NCBI GenBank assembly: GCA_030148625.1
Contig: JASBTC010000424.1
Span: forward strand, 1 to 6,735
DNA length: 6,735 bases
DNA from: Sphingobium sp.
Lineage (GTDB): Bacteria; Pseudomonadota; Alphaproteobacteria; Sphingomonadales; Sphingomonadaceae
Direction: 5' to 3'
Shown here piece after piece: positions 1 through 6,436 of this stretch. The notes below the pieces were generated by a model that was not told where the DNA came from, ran no database searches, and saw only the letters and a list, made by a program, of their open reading frames with translations. Both the position numbers and the translations under genes were made by a program. Each line of letters starts with the position of its first letter. Positions within the stretch are counted from its first letter, which is position 1.

Positions 1-92
1 ATAGACCCCCGGGCGCTCGATCGCCGGCATGGCGTCAGTCTTGCGCGAACCGCTCTCCACATGGCGTAGTCGGCCGCTTGGTCGACCCGCCG

Positions 93-566
93 TCAGGACG
101 ATTTTCGGGACCGGGAGGCCTTGATCCCGAGGGCGCCGAAACGCGAGCCTGTCGAGGATCGTCCGGCGCCGACCGCGGCGTCCTCGGCAAGCTCGTCGAT
201 GATCGGGCAGTCGGGCCGGTTGTCGCCATGGCAGTTTTCCGCGAGTTGGATGAGCGTGCGCCGCATCTCGTTGAGCTGGCGCGCCTTGCGATCCAGCTCC
301 GCCGCATGCTCCAGCGCGATGCGTTTGACATCGGCGCTCGCGCGCCCGCGATCGCGCCACAATGCCAGAAGATCGGCCATTTGCTCGACCGAAAAGCCGA
401 GCGTGCGTGCGCGTGCGACGAAGCGGAGCGCATGGACGTCCTTCTCCGAATAGTCGCGATAGCCCGAGTCTGTGCGCAGCGCCGCCGGGATCAGTCCGAT
501 CGATTCATAATAGCGGATCATCTTCGTCGAGACGCCCGATGCCGCCGCGGCCATGCCGATGTTCAT
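93..566 (-). CDS. cueR: CueR-type copper-responsive MerR family transcriptional regulator
   Basis: This 157-residue cytoplasmic regulator should sense Cu(I) and activate the copA promoter by distorting its long spacer. The MerR winged-helix DNA-binding domain is at about residues 1-70 ([10 protein letters not shown] at 16-25, then SGYRDYS), followed by a dimerisation helix at about 75-110. The metal loop reads [11 protein letters not shown], with Cys112 and Cys120 in C-x7-C spacing, and Ser77 lies in ASADVKR. These are the same three positions as in E. coli CueR, where Ser77 replaces the MerR cysteine and goes with selectivity for monovalent ions. The family usually ends near residue 130-140; here a basic Ser/Gly/Arg-rich tail of about 25 residues follows. 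The ATG at 566-564 overlaps the copA stop (ATGA), with an AGGAG ribosome-binding site inside copA, so translation is probably coupled. Ag(I) or Au(I) response is also possible. Identification as a CueR/HmrR-type protein is strong. Confidence 0.93.
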   Translation of the reverse strand: MNIGMAAAASGVSTKMIRYYESIGLIPAALRTDSGYRDYSEKDVHALRFVARARTLGFSVEQMADLLALWRDRGRASADVKRIALEHAAELDRKARQLNEMRRTLIQLAENCHGDNRPDCPIIDELAEDAAVGAGRSSTGSRFGALGIKASRSRKSS

Positions 567-3085
567 GCCTTGCTCCTGCCGCCGCTCGATCCGGGCTGTA
601 CTGGAACGCGAAACGCCCGCAGGCGCAAGGCGTTGCCGAGCACGAACACACTCGACAATGCCATGGCGCCCGCCGCGAACATCGGCGACAGCAGCGTCCC
701 GCTCAGCGGATACAGCACACCCGCCGCGACCGGAATCAGGCTGACATTATAGGCGAACGCCCAGAACAGATTCTGCCGGATGTTGCGGATCGTGGCCTTG
801 CTGATCGCGATCGCGGTTGCGACGCCGCGCAGATCGCCCGACATCAGCACGACGTCCGCGCTTTCGATCGCCACGTCGGTCCCCGTGCCGATCGCAAGCC
901 CGACATCGGCCTCCGCCAACGCCGGTGCGTCGTTGATGCCGTCGCCGACAAAGGCGATGCTGCGTCCATCCGCACGCAGGCGCTGGAGCGCATCGACCTT
1001 GCCCTGGGGCAGCACCTCGGCCACCACGCGGTCGATGCCGAGCCGGTTCGCGATCGCCTGCGCGGTGCGCTGGTTGTCACCGGTGATCATCACCACCTCC
1101 AGGCCGTGCGCGTGCAGCGCGGCGATCGCCTCCGGCGTCGTGTCCTTGACCGCATCGGCGACCGCGATGATCGCCGCGAGTGCGCCGTCGATCGCGGCGT
1201 AAAGTGGTGTCTTCCCTTCGTCGCCAAGGCGCTTTGCCTCAAGGGCGAAGGGGGTGACATCGATGTTCCGCTGCGTCATCAAACGGTCTGCGCCGACGAG
1301 CACGCTCTGTCCGTCGACGCGGGCTTCGGCGCCGCAGCCCGGGAGTGCCATGAAATCGGAGGCTTGCACCGGCTTCAGGTCCGCCTTTTGCGCCGCCGCG
1401 ACGATCGCGTCTGCGATTGGGTGTTCGGAGAAAGCTTCGACGGCCGCGACGGCGGCGAGCACCGCGTCGCGCGTGAAACCCGGCGCGGTGACGAGATCGG
1501 TCAGTTCGGGGCGGCCATTGGTGAGCGTTCCGGTCTTGTCGAGCGCGATCACCTGGGCATCCCGCAATGTCTGGAGCGCTTCGCCCTTGCGGAACAGCAC
1601 GCCCAGTTCGGCGGCGCGGCCGGTGCCGACCATGATCGATGTCGGCGTGGCGAGGCCCATCGCACAGGGGCAGGCGACGATCAGCACGGCGACCGCGTTG
1701 ACCAGCGCCAGCCCGAGCGCGGGTTCCGGCCCGAAAATCAGCCAGACCAGGAAGGTCGCGAGTGCGGCCAGGATCACTGCGGGCACGAACCATGCGGTGA
1801 CCTTGTCGACCAGCGCCTGGATCGGCAGTTTCGACGCCTGTGCCCGTTCGACCATCCGCACGATCTGCGCGAGAATCGTGTCGGCGCCGACACGCGTTGC
1901 CGAAACCGTCAGCGCGCCGTTCCCGTTGATCGTCCCGCCCACCACCTGTGCGCCGGGCGCCTTTTCGACGGGAACGGATTCGCCGGTCACCATCGATTCG
2001 TCGACGAAGGAAGTGCCCTCGATCACGTCGCCATCGACGGGTATCTTTTCACCGGGGCGCACCAGCACGCGATCCCCGACGATGACGGCATCGATCGGAA
2101 GCTCGATCGTCTCGCCGTTGCGGATCACGCGCGCGACCTTGGCGCCGAGCTGGACCAGTCGCCGGATGGCATCGCTGGTGCGCCCCTTTGCCCGCGCTTC
2201 GAGAAGGCGGCCGAGCAGGATGAGCGTGACGATCACCGCGGCGGCCTCATAATAGACGTTCGCGGTGCCCTCCGGCAGGATTTCGGGGACGAAAGTGGCG
2301 ACCACCGAATAGCCCCAGGCCGCGGCGGTGCCGAGCACGACGAGCGCGTTCATGTCGGGCGCGGCGCGGAACAGCGCGGGCACGCCTTTGCGGTAGAAGC
2401 GCAGTCCGGGGCCGAACAGCACCAAAGTGGTGAGAAGGAACTGGATACGCCAGCTCATGTCCATGCCGATGCTTTCCATCACCAGCAGGTGCAGCGGCGG
2501 ATAGAGATGCGAACCCATTTCGATCACGAAGACCGGAAGAGTCAGCAAGGCCGCGATCAGAAAGGCACGCCACAGGCTCCGGATTTCGCCGTCGCGTCTT
2601 TCGGCGTCGCGATCCGCGTCGTCGCTCCGTTCGATGCCGCGTGCGTCGTAGCCCGCCTGGCGGACGGCGGCCTCCAGATCGCTTACCGCCGTGCCGCCGA
2701 CATAATGGACCACGGCCCTGCCCGTTGCGAAATTGGCCGAGGCGTCGCGCACGCCTGGCACGCTCTTCAGTGCGCTTTCCACCCGCCCGACACACGAGGC
2801 GCAGCTCATCCCCTCGATCGCCAGCGAGGCTTCCCCGGTTTCGGTCGCATAGCCCGCATCCTGGATCGCGCGCGCCACCGCGAGCGGATCGGGCGTGTCG
2901 AGAAAGGTCACGTCGGCGCGCTCGGTCGCCAGGTTGACGATGGCGGAGCGCACACCTGGCACGGCGCGGATCGCGCGTTCGACCCGGCCGACGCAGGATG
3001 CACAGGTCATCCCCAAGATATGAAAGGCGGCGCTGCCGCCTTCGGACGCTTTCGCTGTGGTTTTCAGCATTGCTTGCGACGCCAT
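563..3085 (-). CDS. copA: Cu(+)-exporting P1B-type ATPase (CopA)
   Basis: This inner-membrane pump uses ATP to export Cu(I) from the cytoplasm. Numbered from the ATG at 3085 it has 840 residues. Two heavy-metal-associated domains come first, with GMTCASC at 25-31 and GMSCASC at 92-98, then a charged linker at about 151-170. About eight membrane segments follow (near 171-190, 212-230, 246-266, 277-293, 432-452, 459-481, 772-793 and 799-819). CPC at 472-474 is the ion-binding motif. Other motifs are TGES 367-370 (actuator), DKTGT 516-520 (phosphorylated Asp516), SEHP 553-556, TGDN 668-671 and GDGINDAP 714-721. YN (779-780) and MxxSS (808-812) are the copper-type P1B-1 signatures. An in-frame ATG at 3115 would add 10 residues, but it lies one base from the -10 box and upstream of the expected transcript start. 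The ATG at 3085 has GGGAG 9 bases upstream, so I chose it. Length and motifs are complete; Ag(I) transport is also possible. Confidence 0.96.
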   Translation of the reverse strand: MASQAMLKTTAKASEGGSAAFHILGMTCASCVGRVERAIRAVPGVRSAIVNLATERADVTFLDTPDPLAVARAIQDAGYATETGEASLAIEGMSCASCVGRVESALKSVPGVRDASANFATGRAVVHYVGGTAVSDLEAAVRQAGYDARGIERSDDADRDAERRDGEIRSLWRAFLIAALLTLPVFVIEMGSHLYPPLHLLVMESIGMDMSWRIQFLLTTLVLFGPGLRFYRKGVPALFRAAPDMNALVVLGTAAAWGYSVVATFVPEILPEGTANVYYEAAAVIVTLILLGRLLEARAKGRTSDAIRRLVQLGAKVARVIRNGETIELPIDAVIVGDRVLVRPGEKIPVDGDVIEGTSFVDESMVTGESVPVEKAPGAQVVGGTINGNGALTVSATRVGADTILAQIVRMVERAQASKLPIQALVDKVTAWFVPAVILAALATFLVWLIFGPEPALGLALVNAVAVLIVACPCAMGLATPTSIMVGTGRAAELGVLFRKGEALQTLRDAQVIALDKTGTLTNGRPELTDLVTAPGFTRDAVLAAVAAVEAFSEHPIADAIVAAAQKADLKPVQASDFMALPGCGAEARVDGQSVLVGADRLMTQRNIDVTPFALEAKRLGDEGKTPLYAAIDGALAAIIAVADAVKDTTPEAIAALHAHGLEVVMITGDNQRTAQAIANRLGIDRVVAEVLPQGKVDALQRLRADGRSIAFVGDGINDAPALAEADVGLAIGTGTDVAIESADVVLMSGDLRGVATAIAISKATIRNIRQNLFWAFAYNVSLIPVAAGVLYPLSGTLLSPMFAAGAMALSSVFVLGNALRLRAFRVPVQPGSSGGRSKA

Positions 3086-3094
3086 GAAACTGGA

Positions 3095-3099
3095 CTCCC
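3095..3099 (-). promoter_or_regulatory. Ribosome-binding site deciding the copA start
   Basis: GGGAG on the minus strand lies 9 bases upstream of the ATG at 3085. It lies downstream of the predicted transcript start, while the alternative ATG at 3115 would abut the -10 box and have no leader. This is the basis for the shorter copA call. Confidence 0.7.
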
Positions 3100-3115
3100 G
3101 AATGTCATCGCACAT

Positions 3116-3146
3116 GAAATAGGGCTTCCCATCATGGGAAGGTCAA
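3116..3146 (-). promoter_or_regulatory. CueR-type promoter and operator of copA-cueR
   Basis: Read on the minus strand, -35 TTGACC (3146-3141) is separated by exactly 19 bases (3140-3122) from -10 TATTTC (3121-3116). Within the spacer is an inverted repeat, CTTCCCAT at 3125-3132 and ATGGGAAG at 3134-3141, around a single central base. An over-long 19-bp spacer carrying a dyad, with a CCTTCCC...GGGAAG core, is the hallmark of promoters activated by CueR and other MerR proteins. The sequence and spacing are seen directly; binding by the CueR encoded at 93-566 is inferred. The expected transcript start is near 3108-3110, giving a leader of about 25 bases before the ATG at 3085. Because cueR is the second gene, this site would also autoregulate it. 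Confidence 0.9.
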
Positions 3147-3250
3147 GGGGGCGTGGGCCGAGGGGCGCAGACCGTTTGCCAGCTTGATCTGTCGCATGGC
3201 GGGAGTGGTCTGAGCGCGGGGCGGCGCAGTAGATCGATCGGTTTCACGCG

Positions 3251-3544
3251 ATGGCGGAAAGCGGCCGCGATGCGGCGATCACTGCATCATCTCGCCGACC
3301 GTTATTTCTCCTCCGGCGCGAAGGGCGTCCGGATCAATCCCGAGCTATCCGCCGATCATGCGCCAAGGGCTATCGGTCTGACTTTGATCTGCTGATCATC
3401 GTTTCCGACAAGCGCCTCACCGATCGGGGCAAATTCTGGGAGAAGGCCGAAGATCGGCTCACCCGCGAGTTCGGGATCACCAAGACGATCAAGACGACAC
3501 TTGCACGTCTCTGTACACTCCTCCTGGAGGCTATCCCGATCTGA
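3251..3544 (+). pseudogene. Remnant of a nucleotidyltransferase-domain (MNT, MNT-HEPN-like) gene
   Basis: An open frame of 97 codons contains a recognisable island at residues 38-80 (3362-3490). It reads AKGYRSDFDLLIIVSDKR, then LTDRGKFWEKAEDRLTRE. SDFDLLIIV is the D-x-D metal-binding strand of minimal nucleotidyltransferases, and the following FW..AEDRL pattern is as I recall from fused nucleotidyltransferase-HEPN proteins. The expected upstream strand with the glycine-serine motif (FGSxAxG) is missing or reduced to RRSCAKG. The HEPN half of about 150 residues is absent, and the end (residues 82-97) looks unrelated. In another frame an ATG at 3270 begins MRRSLHHL, which resembles the usual start of such proteins, so an internal deletion plus frameshift is likely. 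Intact relatives act as toxin-antitoxin components or of unknown role; this fragment should be inactive. A short expressed protein cannot be excluded. Confidence 0.5.
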
Positions 3545-3570
3545 AACTATCACGGCCTCATGAATAATGA

Positions 3571-3608
3571 GTCCGGACCTTGGTCACGACCGTTCCGCCT
3601 TGTCCGGA
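3571..3608 (-). terminator. Inverted repeat downstream of the sugar-acid operon; possible terminator
   Basis: TCCGGAC at 3572-3578 pairs perfectly with GTCCGGA at 3602-3608 (7 bp). Within the 23-base loop GGTC (3582-3585) can pair with GACC (3588-3591). The repeat begins 2 bases after the stop of the minus-strand hydroxyacid dehydrogenase gene, a position suited to transcript ending or 3'-end protection. On the minus strand it is followed by ACTCATTATTCAT rather than a true U-tract, so intrinsic termination is doubtful. Confidence 0.3.
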
Positions 3609-3609
3609 A

Positions 3610-4566
3610 TCAGCCGGTTATGGCCGGGCGCCGCATTGGCGCGCCCATAAGGTGCCGCTTGACTTCATCGGCGGCGTGGGCCAGCCGGCGCTCGATAGCC
3701 CTGGTCGAATACCAGGCGGCATGGGGGGTGAGGATGAGGTTGGGGCAGGTGCGCAGGGGGGAATCGAGTGGCAGCGGCTCAGCTTCGAACACGTCGAGTG
3801 CCGCGCCGCGCAACAGCCCGGATTCCAACGCACCGGCAAGGGCGTCGGGGTCGACAAGACCGCCACGCGCCGTGTTGACCAGCGCCGCGCGGCCCGGTTT
3901 GTCGGCCAGCCTTTGGGCATTCACCACATGCCGCGTTTCGGGCGTGAGCGGACAGTGCAGCGTGATCACGTCGGCGCGATCGAACAGCGTGTCGAGCTCG
4001 ACGGCCTCCGCGCCGAGTTCCGCGAGCACCGCGGGATCGGCATAGGGATCGGCGACGATGCTCTGGAAGCCGAAGGGCTTCAGCCGCGCAAGCACTCCCT
4101 GGCCGATCCGGCCGAAGCCGATGAAGCCGACAGTCGTGTCGGCGAAGCTTTGCAGCGCGCCGGCGACGCCGACCGCATCCCATTTTCCGTCCCTGACGGA
4201 TCGATCGAGCGGAAGCAGGCAGCGCAGCGTCGCGAGGATGAGCGATACCGTATGGTCTGCCACTTCCCCGGTGGCATAGTCGGGTACATAGGCGACCTTG
4301 ACCCCGCGCGCCTGCGCGGCCGCCAGATCGATATTATCGAGCCCGATGCCGTAGCGGACGATGAGCGAACCCGGCGCCAGTTTCGCGATCGCCTCCGCCG
4401 TCACCTGCGCGAACTGGACGATCAATATGTCTGTGCCGTCGGCTGCCGCCGTCACATCGTCGGCGCTGGCGCATTTCGCTTCTACGAACTCGGCGCCGAA
4501 TTCCTGCGCGACCGCGCGTTCCTGCGCCAGCGCGGGAAAGGTCGCATCGGTTACTGTGATCTTCAT
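3610..4566 (-). CDS. D-2-hydroxyacid dehydrogenase, NAD-dependent (D-isomer specific family)
   Basis: This 318-residue cytoplasmic oxidoreductase should interconvert a 2-hydroxyacid and its 2-ketoacid with NAD(H). The split substrate domain spans about 1-100 and 290-318, and the Rossmann domain about 100-290. GFGRIG at 150-155 is the dinucleotide-binding loop, and Asp173 at the end of the next strand favours NAD over NADP. The catalytic triad is present: Arg234 (NTARGG), Glu263 (FEAEPL) and His282 (TPHAAWYS). PDYATGEVADH at 95-105 resembles the subgroup annotated as C-terminal-binding-protein-like or phosphoglycerate-dehydrogenase-like. The same frame stays open upstream to 5004, but that part is antisense-like shadow; the ATG at 4566 has GAGGA 6 bases upstream and starts the conserved fold (MKITVTDA). 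It is third in a minus-strand run, 95 bases after the FAH gene. The substrate is unknown; glyoxylate, hydroxypyruvate, or a pathway-specific ketoacid are candidates. Confidence 0.9.
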   Translation of the reverse strand: MKITVTDATFPALAQERAVAQEFGAEFVEAKCASADDVTAAADGTDILIVQFAQVTAEAIAKLAPGSLIVRYGIGLDNIDLAAAQARGVKVAYVPDYATGEVADHTVSLILATLRCLLPLDRSVRDGKWDAVGVAGALQSFADTTVGFIGFGRIGQGVLARLKPFGFQSIVADPYADPAVLAELGAEAVELDTLFDRADVITLHCPLTPETRHVVNAQRLADKPGRAALVNTARGGLVDPDALAGALESGLLRGAALDVFEAEPLPLDSPLRTCPNLILTPHAAWYSTRAIERRLAHAADEVKRHLMGAPMRRPAITG

Positions 4567-4661
4567 GGTCAGTCCTCGCGAGTGTGCGGTGGCGCCTGCC
4601 TGGGCAGTGCGTCTTTGATTTGAACAGGAGTCGGCGGGCACTGGTGTCCCGAGGCGCGATT

Positions 4662-5498
4662 TCAGTCGATCAGGCGCACCGTCTGGCGCTGCACGCCGAG
4701 TCCCTGGATCCCCAGCGAGACGCGATCGCCCGGTTTCAGATAGACCGGCGGGCGTTGGCCCATGCCCACGCCCGGCGGCGTGCCCGTCGCGATGATGTCG
4801 CCCGGCTCGAGCGTCATGAAGCGGCTGATATAGGAGACCAGAAAGGCGACGCCGAACACCATGGTCCGGGTCGAACCGTCCTGCATCCGCTTGCCGTTGA
4901 CCTCCAGGTACATGGCAAGGTCCTGCGGATCGCCGACTTCGTCGCGTGTGACGAGCCAGGGTCCGACCGGGCAGAAGCTGTCCAGGCTCTTGCCCTTCAG
5001 CCATTGCCCGGTGCCTTCCAGCTGGAAGCCGCGCTCGGATACGTCATGGACGACGGCATAGCCCGCGACATGGTCCAGCGCGTCCGCCTCGCTCACCCGC
5101 GTCGTCCGCTTGCCGATCACGACGCCGAGCTCGACTTCCCAATCGACCTTGTCGGCATCGGGCGGGATGCGGATATCGTCGTTCGGCCCGCAGACCGATG
5201 TGTTCGCCTTCATGAAAAGCACCGGCTCGGACGGGACCGGCATGTTGGTCTCGGCGGCATGGTCCGAATAGTTCAATCCGGCGCAGACGACCTTGCCGAC
5301 ACGCGCGACCGGGCAGCCGAACCGTTCGCCCTCCGGCACGGTGGGCAGGTCGGCGACGTTCGCCTGGCCCAGCCGATCGAGCACGCGCTCGAAATCCGCT
5401 TCCTCGCCAACGACTGACGAGGCGTCGCGGACCACGTCCGCATCGTCCACCAATCCATATCGTTCCGACCCTGCGGGACCGAACCTGACAATGCGCAT
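4662..5498 (-). CDS. Fumarylacetoacetate hydrolase (FAH) family protein, probable 2,4-diketo-3-deoxy-sugar-acid hydrolase
   Basis: This 278-residue metal-dependent enzyme of the FAH superfamily cleaves C-C bonds of diketo or oxo acids. A small N-terminal domain (about 1-65) is followed by the FAH barrel. CAGLNYSDHAAE (72-83) opens the catalytic fold. The metal ligands are Glu121 and Glu123 (DWEVELGVVIG) and Asp152 (HDVSERG). GQWLKGKSLDSFCPVGPWL (164-182) and IATGTPPGVGMG (236-247) are family hallmarks. Length is normal. The ATG at 5498 has AAGGGG about 5 bases upstream, and only 36 bases separate it from the SDR stop, so the two are very probably co-transcribed. The SDR-FAH pair matches the known LRA5-LRA6 step of L-rhamnose degradation in Sphingomonas and the equivalent L-fucose route, which give pyruvate plus L-lactate; this assignment is inferred from context. 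Database names such as ureidoglycolate lyase are common for this family but not supported here. Confidence 0.9.
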   Translation of the reverse strand: MRIVRFGPAGSERYGLVDDADVVRDASSVVGEEADFERVLDRLGQANVADLPTVPEGERFGCPVARVGKVVCAGLNYSDHAAETNMPVPSEPVLFMKANTSVCGPNDDIRIPPDADKVDWEVELGVVIGKRTTRVSEADALDHVAGYAVVHDVSERGFQLEGTGQWLKGKSLDSFCPVGPWLVTRDEVGDPQDLAMYLEVNGKRMQDGSTRTMVFGVAFLVSYISRFMTLEPGDIIATGTPPGVGMGQRPPVYLKPGDRVSLGIQGLGVQRQTVRLID

Positions 5499-5534
5499 AG
5501 CTACCCCTTTGATGATGCTGCCGGCGAACCGGTT

Positions 5535-6335
5535 TCAATATGTCGCGCGGCCGCCCGATAGATCGAACACCGCCGCCGTGGTGAAGGAATTCTCCTCGGT
5601 CGCCAGCCAGCAGATCATCGACGTCGCTTCCGCGATCTCGAGCATGCGGCCGCGCGGGATTTTCGAGAGGATATATTCGATGTGTTGCGGCGATTGCGTC
5701 ATCGAAAGCGATGTCTTGGCAAAGGCCGGGGTGACCGCATTCACCGAGATGTCGTGCACGGCCAGTTCCTTGCCGAGCGACTTGGTGAGCGCCAGCAGGC
5801 CCGCCTTTGCGGAACTGTATGCCACTGCGTTCGGATTGCCTTCCTTGCCGGCGATAGAACTGACGTTGACGATCCGGCCATAGCCCGTCTCGATCATGTG
5901 CGGCACGATCGCGCGGCAGCAATAGAACGCGCCGGTCAGGCCGACATTGATGACGTCCCGAAAGGCTTCGGGCGGATATTCCCAGGTCGGTACGTTCGGC
6001 CCGACCAAAGCGGCGTTGTTGATGAGGATGTCGATCCGGCCGAAGCGATCGATCACCGCGTGCGTGGCCGCTTCGACGGCGGCGAGATCGCTCACGTCGA
6101 CACGCTGGCACAGCGTGGCAGCGTTTGGGTCGATGCGTTCGCCCGCACTTTCCAGAACATCACTGTCCCAGTCCCACAGCGCGACCGCACCACCGCCCGC
6201 GACAATACGTTCCGCGACGCCGAATCCGATGCCCTGCCCTCCGCCGGTGACGACGGCGACCCGCCCTTCGAAATCATAATGATTCAAAGGGGTGCGGTCC
6301 GCGGCATCGGGGTGGGAGGAGGTTTGGGTCAACAT
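5535..6335 (-). CDS. SDR family NAD-dependent dehydrogenase, probable 2-keto-3-deoxy-sugar-acid 4-dehydrogenase
   Basis: This 266-residue classical short-chain dehydrogenase/reductase shows TGGGQGIG (30-37) for the cofactor, Asp55 at the end of the second strand (LWDWD) suggesting NAD, and NNAA at 106-109. The catalytic Ser is in the VSSIAG segment (159-160), with Tyr173 and Lys177 in YSSAK. VTPAF at 201-205 replaces the more common NPG-type loop. The C-terminus FDLSGGRATY is as I recall from sugar-acid SDRs paired with FAH hydrolases. About 20 residues precede the fold, with no later plausible ATG before Met147, so I keep the ATG at 6335; its ribosome-binding site (GAGAG, minus strand) is modest. 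It is the first gene of the minus-strand operon. In the L-rhamnose/L-fucose diketo-hydrolase routes this enzyme oxidises C4 of the 2-keto-3-deoxy acid to feed the hydrolase. Fold is certain; substrate is inferred. An automatic FabG-like name would be misleading. Confidence 0.9.
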   Translation of the reverse strand: MLTQTSSHPDAADRTPLNHYDFEGRVAVVTGGGQGIGFGVAERIVAGGGAVALWDWDSDVLESAGERIDPNAATLCQRVDVSDLAAVEAATHAVIDRFGRIDILINNAALVGPNVPTWEYPPEAFRDVINVGLTGAFYCCRAIVPHMIETGYGRIVNVSSIAGKEGNPNAVAYSSAKAGLLALTKSLGKELAVHDISVNAVTPAFAKTSLSMTQSPQHIEYILSKIPRGRMLEIAEATSMICWLATEENSFTTAAVFDLSGGRATY

Positions 6336-6436
6336 CCATCTCTCATTCTATTAATTCGTCATTGTGGATGGCAATAAGTATGATTACATGGCCTATGTCA
6401 AGCGGGTAATTGAAGACTTAAGAAGGGCTGGATGGC
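6336..6436. promoter_or_regulatory. Divergent promoter/operator region of the sugar-acid operon and lactate dehydrogenase gene
   Basis: These 101 bases are visibly AT-richer than their flanks and separate two divergent starts. On the minus strand TTGACA (6401-6396) matches the -35 consensus, with TTATTG (6377-6372, spacer 18) or CTTATT (6378-6373, spacer 17) as weak -10 candidates, putting the transcript start about 30 bases before the SDR ATG. Two short dyads overlap this promoter: ATG-N4-CAT at 6380-6389, and ACATGGCCTATGT at 6386-6398, symmetric except for one pair. Their position fits a repressor operator, for example of a GntR or similar regulator, but no regulator gene is in the window. 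No convincing plus-strand promoter was identified. Confidence 0.5.

Larger units (their letters stand above)
3147..3609. other. Stretch with no intact gene between the two operons
   Basis: Between the copA promoter and the stop of the hydroxyacid dehydrogenase gene there is no complete, family-like coding sequence. About 3147-3250 shows nothing I recognise, 3251-3544 holds the nucleotidyltransferase-like remnant, and 3545-3609 holds an inverted repeat. The stretch reads as a decayed gene lying between two minus-strand operons. Confidence 0.55.

Noticed and set aside
1..30. Possible start of another minus-strand gene at the ATG at 30-28 (MPAIERPGVY ...)
   Set aside because: Only 10 codons are visible and no clear ribosome-binding site precedes them. 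It may be real, but it cannot be supported from this window.
362..3187. A 941-codon open frame on the plus strand opposite copA
   Set aside because: It is antisense to a complete, motif-rich CopA. Its composition (Arg, Asp, His, Gly, Ala-rich) is that of a GC-driven shadow frame, with no recognisable domain.
4594..4610. Hairpin CTGCC-TG-GGCAG in the 95-base gap between the FAH and hydroxyacid dehydrogenase genes
   Set aside because: The loop is too small, there is no T-run on the transcribed strand, and such short dyads are expected by chance in GC-rich sequence.
4567..5004. N-terminal extension of the D-2-hydroxyacid dehydrogenase frame up to 5004
   Set aside because: The extra 146 residues overlap the FAH gene in another frame, are Arg/Gly-rich and match nothing. 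The ATG at 4566 has a ribosome-binding site and begins the conserved fold.
3580..5417. Plus-strand open frames at 3580-4623 and 4584-5417
   Set aside because: Both are antisense shadows of the D-2-hydroxyacid dehydrogenase and FAH genes, with Arg/Asp/Gly-rich composition and no family motifs.
5044..6111. A 355-codon minus-strand frame spanning the SDR-FAH junction
   Set aside because: It is an off-frame read of the SDR and FAH genes, which both have complete motifs in their own frames. It is not a fusion protein.
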